Source of the DNA: an uncultured Collinsella sp.
Lineage (GTDB): Bacteria; Actinomycetota; Coriobacteriia; Coriobacteriales; Coriobacteriaceae
Assembly (NCBI GenBank): GCA_900555355.1
Contig: USKV01000103.1
Coordinates: forward strand, 1 to 5,950
Direction of reading: 5' to 3'
DNA length: 5,950 nt
This document shows positions 1 through 5,937 of the stretch, in pieces. Made by a program: the position numbers and the translations under genes. The notes below the pieces were generated by a model. The model did not search any database. It was not told where the DNA came from and saw nothing but the letters and a program-made list of their open reading frames with translations. Every line of letters begins with the position of its first letter. The stretch's first letter is position 1.

Positions 1-764
<764 letters not shown>

Positions 765-2540
765 TTACTTCGAGAGTTGCTCGCTTACGAAGGCGAGAGA
801 CTTATCGCCGTTCTGGGAAAGCTCGATGTACTGCTTACCGCGGCAGGCGACGCACTTGTTGCCCACGCGCTCGCAGTCCTTCTGCAGGTCGGCCAGGTAG
901 CTTGCGGCCTGCGGGGCCAGGACGACCAGATCGAAGTCGGGGAGCATGTCCACGTGGTTGCCATAGGCCTCGGCAGCGGTCTCAAGATTGATGCCGCGCT
1001 CCTTGGCGGCCTTGGCCAGCGCGTTGGCGAGCAGGCCCGAGGTACCGCCACCCTGGCAGAGCACGAGCACGCGCTTGCCGTTGAGGTCACTGGCGGTCGT
1101 TGCCTCAGTGGCGACCGCGGCGGGAGCGGCGGGCGCGTCGGACTTCACGGCCTCGGCAGCAGCGCCGGCGGCAACGCTCTTGGCGTCAGCCTTGCCCTGG
1201 AAGGCATCGTTGAGTTTGGCGGCCTTCTCGGCATTCTTGGCGGCGAGCTCCTCTTGGGAGATCTCGGCCTCCTCGGCGCACTTCTGGGCGTCATAGGCAC
1301 GGAAGAACGGATAGTACAGAACGAAGTCGACGACCAGGATAAGGGCGAGCATCACAAAGGCGAGCGGCTGGAAGCCCAGGCCCATGATGGTGCCGATGGG
1401 GCCGGGGACGGTCCAAGGCAGGGTGTACATAAAGCCGTTCATGCCCAAGAAGTCGATAAAGATCTTGAGGATCCAGATGTTGGCGATTGGGGCAAAGACA
1501 AACGGGACAAAGAAGACGGGGTTGAGCACGATAGGCGCGGCGAACAGCAGCGGCTCGTTGACGGCAAAGCAGACGGGGACGATGGCGGCCTTACCGACGG
1601 CGCGCATCTCCTGGGACTTGGCTAGGAAGCAGAACATAAAGACCAGGACGAGCGTGGCGCCGGTGCCGCCCATGCAGACGACGAAGTACTGGGCACCCTG
1701 GGTCAGGACGGCGGAAGCGTGCTGGCCAGCCTGGAACGCAGCTAGGTTGTCGGTCATGTTGGCAACGAGAGCGGCGGCGATGGCGGGCTCGACGATCGAG
1801 GGGCCGTGGACGCCGACGAACCAGAAGAGGCTCATGGCGCCGTAGATAACAGCGAGGCCGATATAGCCATCGGCAGCGGTGAACAGGGGCTGGAACACCT
1901 GGATGACACCCTGGGCAAAGCAGAAGCCAAAAGCAGCGCGGAAGACGATGTCAAAAACCCAAAAGACGGTGATGCAGACGGAGAAGGGGATGATGTCCTT
2001 GAAGGTCTGCGAGATGTTGGGCGGAACCTGCTCGGGCATCTTGACGGTGATGTTGCGCTTAATGAAGAACTTGTAGATGATGCCGGTCACAAACGCAGCG
2101 ATGAAAGCGGTCGGCAGGCCCTTGGAACCAAGGTAGGTGGTGTTGAAGCCGCTGGCGGCGTCTGTGGCGATGGTGTCGCTCGAAAGGAGCAAGAAGCCGA
2201 TGATGGCCGCGCACATGCACGAGATAAAGTTGATCTGGTTGTTCTTGGGCAGATCGCGGTTCTGAGCGTCGGCGAAGTGCTTGGCCGTGGTGGCGGCGCA
2301 GGCGATGGCCAGGATGCCCATGGAGTAGTTGTAGCACTTCCACAGGGCGTTGTTGATGTCATCGGGCCAGTAGAAACCCCAGATGTTGGGGACCGAGGCT
2401 ACCAAGCAGAAGATGGACGAGAAGATGATGATGGGGATGACGGAGATAAAACCGTCGCGGATCGCCTTGAGGTACTTGTTGCGGGCGATCGCGTTGAAAA
2501 AGGGCTGGCCCTTTTCGATGGTGGCGATGAGTTGCTCCAT
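765..2540 (-). CDS. lacE: PTS lactose transporter, fused EIICB component
   Basis: This is the membrane permease and phosphotransferase that imports lactose and releases lactose 6-phosphate inside the cell. The 591 residues match the length of Gram-positive LacE. The N-terminal EIIC domain (about 1-415) is hydrophobic with many membrane segments. It carries KAIRDGFISVIPIIIFSSIF (25-44), FWFVGVHGPSIVEPAIAA (239-256, with His245) and NEPLLFAAPIVLNP (328-341, with Glu329), the residues that line the sugar site in this family. An Ala/Glu/Lys-rich linker (about 420-488) leads to the EIIB domain (489-591). There VLVLCQGGGTSGLLANAL contains the phosphorylated Cys495, which takes phosphate from LacF His79. 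By-eye similarity to remembered LacE is strong throughout. A fused IIC-IIB argues against the cellobiose/chitobiose branch, where the domains are usually separate. The ATG at 2538-2540 has AGGAG at the right distance. Confidence 0.95.
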   Translation of the reverse strand: MEQLIATIEKGQPFFNAIARNKYLKAIRDGFISVIPIIIFSSIFCLVASVPNIWGFYWPDDINNALWKCYNYSMGILAIACAATTAKHFADAQNRDLPKNNQINFISCMCAAIIGFLLLSSDTIATDAASGFNTTYLGSKGLPTAFIAAFVTGIIYKFFIKRNITVKMPEQVPPNISQTFKDIIPFSVCITVFWVFDIVFRAAFGFCFAQGVIQVFQPLFTAADGYIGLAVIYGAMSLFWFVGVHGPSIVEPAIAAALVANMTDNLAAFQAGQHASAVLTQGAQYFVVCMGGTGATLVLVFMFCFLAKSQEMRAVGKAAIVPVCFAVNEPLLFAAPIVLNPVFFVPFVFAPIANIWILKIFIDFLGMNGFMYTLPWTVPGPIGTIMGLGFQPLAFVMLALILVVDFVLYYPFFRAYDAQKCAEEAEISQEELAAKNAEKAAKLNDAFQGKADAKSVAAGAAAEAVKSDAPAAPAAVATEATTASDLNGKRVLVLCQGGGTSGLLANALAKAAKERGINLETAAEAYGNHVDMLPDFDLVVLAPQAASYLADLQKDCERVGNKCVACRGKQYIELSQNGDKSLAFVSEQLSK

Positions 2541-2546
2541 GCAAAG

Positions 2547-2551
2547 CTCCT
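2547..2551 (-). promoter_or_regulatory. lacE ribosome binding site
   Basis: On the minus strand AGGAG lies six bases before the lacE ATG. It supports the start at 2540. Confidence 0.8.
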
Positions 2552-2573
2552 AAGAGTCGGTGGGTTAGCAACG

Positions 2574-2601
2574 ATGGTAGCTTTTGACGTTTGCTTGCCA
2601 A
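2574..2601 (-). promoter_or_regulatory. Candidate lacEG promoter
   Basis: On the minus strand TTGGCA (2601-2596, five of six to the -35 consensus) is followed after 16 bp by TACCAT (2579-2574, four of six to the -10 consensus). This would start transcription near 2567 with a leader of about 27 bases. The -35 hexamer overlaps the edge of the palindrome at 2599-2622, so a repressor bound there would block RNA polymerase. The call rests on motif matching only. Confidence 0.45.
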
Positions 2602-2622
2602 AATGTTGACGTTGCCATTTTG
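2599..2622. promoter_or_regulatory. LacI-family operator O1 (lacE side)
   Basis: This is a 24-bp imperfect palindrome centred on the CG at 2610/2611. Outer arms CAAAATG and CATTTTG pair perfectly and 9 of 12 positions pair overall. A central CG (here ACGT) is typical of LacI/GalR-family operators. Read on the minus strand, AAATGGCAACGTCAACATTT is 18 of 20 identical to the site at 2721-2740. It overlaps the candidate lacE -35, which fits repression. Confidence 0.7.
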
Positions 2623-2638
2623 CGACACAAAAATAGAC

Positions 2639-2678
2639 GCGAACCGGTGGTTCCTGTGCCTGCGAACCGTCGATTCCT
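2639..2678 (+). repeat. Pair of 17-bp degenerate direct repeats in the divergent promoter region
   Basis: The two copies are 2639-2655 (GCGAACCGGTGGTTCCT) and 2662-2678 (GCGAACCGTCGATTCCT). They match at 14 of 17 positions with a 23-bp period. Each is itself roughly palindromic (GAA-N7-TTC). They lie between the two operators. They may be binding sites for a second regulator or a remnant of local duplication, and no function is shown. Confidence 0.5.
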
Positions 2679-2720
2679 TATGCGTAAACGTTTGAGCCGC
2701 CCGGTGGCTCTGTGTTTGCA

Positions 2721-2741
2721 CAATGGCAACGTTAACATTTG
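2721..2741. promoter_or_regulatory. LacI-family operator O2 (regulator side)
   Basis: CAATGGCAACGTTAACATTT is centred on the CG at 2730/2731, with the AACGTT core and AATG/CATT arms pairing (7 of 9 inner positions). It is a near copy of O1 in the opposite orientation, and the two centres are exactly 120 bp apart. It lies 157 bp or more before the regulator start. It may serve autoregulation or act as the partner site for a repression loop with O1. Confidence 0.7.
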
Positions 2742-2752
2742 ATCGACAAAAG

Positions 2753-2785
2753 CCGTTCGGGGAAGCAAAAATGTCGGTGAACGGT
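2753..2785. promoter_or_regulatory. Inverted pair of CCGTTC boxes upstream of the regulator
   Basis: CCGTTC at 2753-2758 and GAACGG at 2779-2784 form an inverted pair. The right-hand box extends to GTGAACGGT (2777-2785), the exact complement of the ACCGTTCAC found upstream of lacF at 3963-3971 and again at 5864-5872. The binding protein is unknown. Confidence 0.35.
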
Positions 2786-2825
2786 AGGTTTTGGGTGGTG
2801 AGCGTATGGTGGGGGAGGCGTTGGA

Positions 2826-2831
2826 TATACT
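2826..2831 (+). promoter_or_regulatory. Candidate -10 element for the LacI-type regulator
   Basis: TATACT matches the -10 consensus at five of six positions and lies about 67 bases before the ATG. There is no convincing -35 at 16-18 bp, so the promoter is tentative. The same TATACTT string serves as the likely -10 upstream of the membrane-protein gene at 4677. Confidence 0.3.
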
Positions 2832-2897
2832 TGAAGGCGTTAAAAATGACTGCGCAAGGTGCCACCAATGGCATCGTTGACATAGAAAGATCGACCT

Positions 2898-3902
2898 ATG
2901 GCCGCTGTTAAAAAATCGGTATCCGTCAAAGACGTAGCGCGCCTCGCGGGCGTCTCGGAGCAGACGGTCTCGCGCACCGTGCACGATTCGCCCAGCGTGC
3001 GCCCCGAGACCAAGGAACGCGTGCGTGCCGCCATGCGCGAGCTGGGGTATCGCCCCAATTTTGCCGGTCGATCGCTGCGCCGCGGCAAGTTTAAGACCGT
3101 CGGCGTCGCCATGTTCAACATTACCGGTACAGGCAACCTCGACCGTATGGAGGGCTTTGCCGCCGCCGCCGATAAGCACGGCTATGCCATCACCCTCACT
3201 AAGGTAGACGGGCATCCGTATACCCTCGAGAGCGCATCGTCACGCATGAGCGCGCTGCCGGTAGACGGCATGGTCGTGATCATGAACCGCATGCCGGCAG
3301 ACTTTGGCACTTTTGAGCCGCTGCCCGGTATGCAGACGGTGCTCGTTACCATGCTGGAGCACCCGCTCTGTTCAACGGTCGATAACGACCAGTTCGATTG
3401 CTCGCGTCAAGTTGTCGAGTACTTGCTGGGGCGGGGGCACAAAACCGTGCACTTTATCTCGTGCCCCGAGCGCTCGCTTTCGGGCATGCGGCGCGAGGAA
3501 GGCTGGCGCGAGACATTGCGCGCGCATGGCATTGAGCCCTCGCAGCTCGTGCGCGGCGACTGGACGGCACAGAGCGGATATGCCGCAGGCCAGGCTCTGG
3601 CGGACGATCCAGCCTGTACTGCCATCTATGCCTCCAACGATGCCATGGCATATGGCTGCATTCGCGGGCTCGAGTCGCGCGGAAAGCACGTGCCCGAGGA
3701 TGTGAGCGTGGTGGGTGTTGACGATAGCCTGGGCGATATCGTGCCCGACCGTCGCCTGACCACGGTGCGCTTTGACAACAAGCGCGTCGGCATGTGGGCG
3801 GTCGACAAGATTGCTGGCGCCGAGGGCGTTGCACCCGGTGTGGAGCACATGCTGTTTCCGGGCGTGCTCGTCGAGGGCGATACGGTGCGCGATGTACGCT
3901 AG
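2898..3902 (+). CDS. LacI/GalR-family transcriptional regulator, probable lac repressor
   Basis: This DNA-binding repressor divergent from lacEG is expected to bind the operators at 2599-2622 and 2721-2741. The 334 residues are normal family length. An N-terminal helix-turn-helix (about 8-27, VSVKDVARLAGVSEQTVSRT) precedes the YRPNFAGRSLRRG hinge (51-63, with Leu60). A periplasmic-binding-protein-like ligand domain runs from about 67 to the end. Aligned by eye to E. coli LacI, the galactoside contacts Arg197, Trp220, Asn246 and Asp274 correspond to Arg199, Trp222 (GDWTAQSG), Asn247 (SNDAM) and Asp275 (GVDD). This supports a galactose-containing or phosphorylated galactoside inducer. E. coli LacI's C-terminal tetramer helix is absent, so it is probably a dimer. 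The classical Gram-positive lac regulator LacR belongs to the unrelated DeoR family, so no symbol is given. The start fits the family N-terminus, but only a weak GAAAGA precedes it. No clear terminator follows. Confidence 0.9.
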   Translation: MAAVKKSVSVKDVARLAGVSEQTVSRTVHDSPSVRPETKERVRAAMRELGYRPNFAGRSLRRGKFKTVGVAMFNITGTGNLDRMEGFAAAADKHGYAITLTKVDGHPYTLESASSRMSALPVDGMVVIMNRMPADFGTFEPLPGMQTVLVTMLEHPLCSTVDNDQFDCSRQVVEYLLGRGHKTVHFISCPERSLSGMRREEGWRETLRAHGIEPSQLVRGDWTAQSGYAAGQALADDPACTAIYASNDAMAYGCIRGLESRGKHVPEDVSVVGVDDSLGDIVPDRRLTTVRFDNKRVGMWAVDKIAGAEGVAPGVEHMLFPGVLVEGDTVRDVR

Positions 3903-3962
3903 GGCGCGGGTCTGTTTGGGTTGCCGCTAATTGTGTTCGATATTGTTCAAATTGGTTTAAAA

Positions 3963-3991
3963 ACCGTTCACGGGCGAAAAGTGACCGTTCA
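3963..3991 (+). promoter_or_regulatory. Paired ACCGTTCA direct repeats upstream of lacF
   Basis: ACCGTTCACGG at 3963-3973 is followed by TGACCGTTCA at 3982-3991. The shared ACCGTTCA cores are 21 bp apart, two helical turns, so a bound protein would occupy one face. The same arrangement, ACCGTTCACGG then eight bases then TGACCGTT, occurs on the minus strand at 5872-5846. The sites lie about 130 bp before the lacF start in the 214-bp gene-free stretch 3903-4116. Candidate function is activator or repressor binding, and the regulator is unknown. Confidence 0.5.
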
Positions 3992-4103
3992 TAGCTTGAA
4001 ATTACGTTTTGCGCTGTTCTTTTTTGTTTGAATGTTATTGTTTCTGTCATACACAACGCAGCGCGTATGCCCGGACGCGATGCTCTCCATTGGTTCATAT
4101 GTG

Positions 4104-4109
4104 AAAGGA
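4104..4109 (+). promoter_or_regulatory. lacF ribosome binding site
   Basis: AAAGGA lies seven bases before the ATG at 4117. It supports that start and independent translation of lacF. Confidence 0.7.
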
Positions 4110-4116
4110 ACGCAAT

Positions 4117-4455
4117 ATGGCAACCAAAGAAGAAATCTCGATGGTTGGATTCGAGATTGTCGCATACGCAGGTGACGCCCAGACCGATCTGCTTGCAGCG
4201 CTCGATGCTGCTCGCGAGGGTGACTTTGAGAAGGCCGAGCAGCTGCACAAGGATGCCAGCGATGCGCTCATCGGTGCCCACGACACGCAGACCAAGCTGC
4301 TTTCGCAGGAGGCCGGCGGTGGCGAGATGGAGATGACCTTCATCATGGCCCATGCTCAGGACACTCTCATGACCACCATGATCCTGGAGAAGCAGGCCCG
4401 CTTTACCATCGATGCCTACAAGCGCATTGCCGAGCTCGAGGCCAAGCTCGCCTAA
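4117..4455 (+). CDS. lacF: PTS lactose-specific EIIA component
   Basis: This small cytoplasmic, helical, normally trimeric phosphocarrier takes phosphate from HPr and passes it to Cys495 of LacE. The 112 residues carry the family signatures GFEIVAYAGDAQTDLLAAL (11-29), EGDFEKAEQL (34-43), AHDTQTKLL (54-62) and MAHAQDTLMTT (77-87). His79 is the expected phosphorylated histidine and Asp82 the metal-binding aspartate at the trimer core. It is a few residues longer than L. lactis LacF, ending in a charged AELEAKLA tail. The second His of the usual H-x-Q-D-H motif is Thr83 here. The gene sits alone downstream of the regulator, on the opposite strand from lacEG. It has its own leader, ribosome site and terminator, so it is probably transcribed separately. 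A cellobiose/chitobiose EIIA is the main alternative by sequence, but linkage to lacE and lacG favours lactose. Confidence 0.9.
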   Translation: MATKEEISMVGFEIVAYAGDAQTDLLAALDAAREGDFEKAEQLHKDASDALIGAHDTQTKLLSQEAGGGEMEMTFIMAHAQDTLMTTMILEKQARFTIDAYKRIAELEAKLA

Positions 4456-4482
4456 CGAGCCCGCACAACCAAGTCCCCTTCC

Positions 4483-4516
4483 AAAAGCCCTGCCGCTACC
4501 CGCGACAGGGCTTTTT
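4483..4516 (+). terminator. Intrinsic terminator of lacF
   Basis: AGCCCTG (4486-4492) pairs with CAGGGCT (4506-4512), extended by AAA/TTT outside. The loop is 13 bases and the sequence ends in TTTTT. It lies 28 bases after the lacF stop, so lacF is the last gene of its transcript. Confidence 0.88.
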
Positions 4517-4540
4517 CTGTTCTCCTTCAAGTTGCGGTGA

Positions 4541-4585
4541 AATAGGGACTGAATAGGGGCCGACGGGCGCAAAACAATCCCTATT
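4541..4585. repeat. Inverted repeat AATAGGGA...TCCCTATT
   Basis: The eight-base arms are 4541-4548 and 4578-4585, perfectly complementary, with a second copy of the arm (AATAGGGG) at 4552-4559. The stem would enclose a 29-base loop. It adjoins the direct repeats at 4586-4627, and together they look like a small palindromic intergenic element. Confidence 0.5.
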
Positions 4586-4627
4586 CTAGTCATTGGGGAC
4601 GTTCTTAAACGACTAGTCATTGGGGAC
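4586..4627 (+). repeat. 15-bp exact direct repeats CTAGTCATTGGGGAC (REP-like element)
   Basis: The identical copies are 4586-4600 and 4613-4627, period 27, separated by GTTCTTAAACGA. The second copy begins inside the palindrome GACTAGTC (4611-4618). A GGGGAC-type core repeated between genes resembles the short repeats moved by REP-associated (IS200-like) transposases. No transposase is present here, so this would be a non-autonomous copy or remnant. Confidence 0.6.
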
Positions 4628-4676
4628 AGTCTTGGTGCGCTCCGTTCGTCCTCCCGTTCGATTTTTGCTCGGTGGG

Positions 4677-4682
4677 TATACT
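4677..4682 (+). promoter_or_regulatory. Candidate -10 element for the membrane-protein gene
   Basis: TATACT (five of six to consensus) lies 38 bases before the ATG. The hexamer 17 bp upstream, CCGTTC (4654-4659), is a poor -35. It falls after the lacF terminator and the repeats, so the downstream gene very likely has its own promoter in this gap. Confidence 0.4.
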
Positions 4683-4706
4683 TCCTTTCGCATTAAACGC
4701 CGGACT

Positions 4707-4714
4707 GAGGAGGT
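4707..4714 (+). promoter_or_regulatory. Strong ribosome binding site of the membrane-protein gene
   Basis: GAGGAGGT lies six bases before the ATG at 4721, a near-perfect Shine-Dalgarno. It decides this start over the in-frame Met at residue 15, which has none. Confidence 0.85.
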
Positions 4715-4720
4715 ATCCAA

Positions 4721-5734
4721 ATGCCGGATAACGGGTCAATACAAAAAAGAGACGCGCACGAGATGGCTCATGGGCGTCCTGTCCAGATAACCGAGCACAC
4801 GACGGTAACCGAGCTGCAGCCCAGCCTGTCCGATGTCGTGTGCGCAAACAAAAAGCTGCAGATTGGCTTTATCGTTGCGCTTGTGGTCCTGGCGCTGCTG
4901 TCGGGCTTTGTGGCTCGTCCGCATTTCGCCGATACCAAAACTTGGGACTCCACCATCGAGGTCATCGACCAAAAGAAGGGTAACGTACTGGCGCTCACGA
5001 CCTCGTGCGTGGCGCTGTCTGCGGGCATTACCGCGCTGCCGGGTGATACGGGAACGCCGGTTGCCGAGCAGCTCGCGCAGCTTTCAGGCAACCTTGGTAT
5101 CGTGCTTGCCGTGCTCTACCTAGAGAAATACCTGCTAACCATTTTGTGGTCGGTCGGCCTGGGCATCTTAATCCCGTTTGCGTTGGTGCTCTTTGCGGTG
5201 TCGCTCGGCATTCACGGGCGCTGGAGCACGAGCACTGTCCTGCGCCGTGTGGCGACGCGCGTGCTGGTGGTTGCCGTGATCGGCATGGCGCTCGTGCCCG
5301 CGAGCGTATGGGTGTCGCAGAAGGTCGATGAAACGTATCGCGTAAGTATTGAGCAAGCTGAGCAAAAGGCGACTGACGCTGCGAGTGCGGAAGATAGTGA
5401 TAACTCCAAGGCAAGCAAGAAAAAGGCCGAGTCCACAGAGTCCAAGAACGTGCTTGAGCAGCTTGCCGACGGCGCCTCGGGTCTTGTCACGTCGGTGACC
5501 AGCGGCGCCAAGCAGATGACCGATGAGATTGTGCAGCAGGTGACCGATCTCATCGAAGGCGTCATCGTGATGATCGTGACCTCGTGCGTGATTCCATTGC
5601 TGGTGCTCGCGGCGTTTCTGTGGCTGGGGTATGTGCTGCTGGGGATTGATATTTCCGGCCCGGCGAACTATTTGACGGGCCGCTTTCTGAGTGCTCCGTC
5701 CAAGCACACCAAAAAGGGTAGGCAGGTCGAGTAG
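4721..5734 (+). CDS. Multi-pass membrane protein of unknown function
   Basis: I do not recognise a named family with certainty. The 337 residues start with a hydrophilic stretch (1-46) and no cleavable signal peptide. Hydrophobic segments lie at about 47-64, 88-107 (weaker), 123-141, 141-163, 179-198 and 280-308. A soluble stretch (about 200-278) contains a Lys/Ala/Ser/Glu-rich low-complexity part (210-243) and an amphipathic Val/Thr-rich part (244-278) that may form a coiled coil. The tail is basic (KHTKKGR). The most distinctive block is TTSCVALSAGITALPGDTG (93-111) followed by AEQLAQLSGNL (115-125). I recall similar blocks in hypothetical membrane proteins of gut bacteria. There are no visible catalytic, ATP-binding or transporter signature motifs. 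Its own ribosome site, upstream terminator and downstream terminator make it a single-gene unit, so a link to lactose use is not implied. Confidence 0.8.
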   Translation: MPDNGSIQKRDAHEMAHGRPVQITEHTTVTELQPSLSDVVCANKKLQIGFIVALVVLALLSGFVARPHFADTKTWDSTIEVIDQKKGNVLALTTSCVALSAGITALPGDTGTPVAEQLAQLSGNLGIVLAVLYLEKYLLTILWSVGLGILIPFALVLFAVSLGIHGRWSTSTVLRRVATRVLVVAVIGMALVPASVWVSQKVDETYRVSIEQAEQKATDAASAEDSDNSKASKKKAESTESKNVLEQLADGASGLVTSVTSGAKQMTDEIVQQVTDLIEGVIVMIVTSCVIPLLVLAAFLWLGYVLLGIDISGPANYLTGRFLSAPSKHTKKGRQVE

Positions 5735-5766
5735 CTAAAACAGCTGTATTTGCTGGGGCATACCGC

Positions 5767-5804
5767 AAAGGGACGGCCGAGACTCGTTCTCAGCCGTCCC
5801 TTTT
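5767..5804 (+). terminator. Strong intrinsic terminator after the membrane-protein gene
   Basis: AAAGGGACGGC (5767-5777) pairs perfectly with GCCGTCCCTTT (5793-5803), an 11-bp stem. A 15-base loop has an inner GAG/CTC pairing, and TTTTGTTTGTT follows. The A-rich left arm could also make it work for a transcript from the opposite strand. Confidence 0.92.
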
Positions 5805-5845
5805 GTTTGTTGAAGACGTGCCAGGACGAAGCTTTCACGATCCCA

Positions 5846-5872
5846 AACGGTCAACAATCATCCGTGAACGGT
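5846..5872 (-). promoter_or_regulatory. Second paired ACCGTTCA-box site, inverted copy of the lacF upstream site
   Basis: On the minus strand ACCGTTCACGG (5872-5862), eight bases, then TGACCGTT (5853-5846). Core order and 21-bp period are identical to 3963-3989. It lies in the AT-rich gene-free end of the window (5805-5950), which probably holds the control region of a gene starting beyond the window. Confidence 0.5.
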
Positions 5873-5873
5873 A

Positions 5874-5893
5874 TTTGTTCAAAAAAGAACAAA
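5874..5893. promoter_or_regulatory. Perfect inverted repeat TTTGTTC-A6-GAACAAA
   Basis: Seven-base arms (5874-5880 and 5887-5893) flank six A. The symmetry and length suit a dimeric regulator. It directly adjoins the ACCGTTCA-box pair. Confidence 0.5.
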
Positions 5894-5921
5894 GTTAAAC
5901 AAATAATGGTTGCACTCGATG

Positions 5922-5937
5922 TTTGAATGTGTTCAAA
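5922..5937. promoter_or_regulatory. Inverted repeat TTTGAA-N4-TTCAAA near window end
   Basis: Six-base arms surround TGTG. An outer pair ATGTTT (5919-5924) and AAACAT (5939-5944) gives nested symmetry. It is probably an operator close to the promoter of a gene beyond the window. The GTTTGAATGT at its left (5921-5930) also occurs upstream of lacF at 4026-4035. Confidence 0.4.

Noticed and set aside
2565..3215. Minus-strand open frames (2359-2883, 2565-3215) across the divergent promoter region
   Set aside because: They overlap the regulator and lacE genes and run through operators and promoters. There are no domains and no ribosome site.
3903..3935. A terminator for the LacI-type regulator gene
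   Set aside because: No convincing stem with a T-tract follows the stop codon. Read-through toward lacF remains possible.
4067..4119. Upstream ATG at 4067 as a possible leader peptide for lacF
   Set aside because: The frame runs far into lacF out of register, has no ribosome site, and carries no sugar-specific or regulatory codon pattern.
3454..4620. 388-codon minus-strand open frame spanning part of the regulator, the gap and lacF
   Set aside because: It lies antisense to two well-supported genes and crosses an AT-rich control region and the lacF terminator. Its translation is Arg/Pro/His-rich with no family motif.
4586..4627. The 27-bp-period direct repeats as a CRISPR array
   Set aside because: There are only two 15-bp copies with a 12-bp spacer, and no cas genes.
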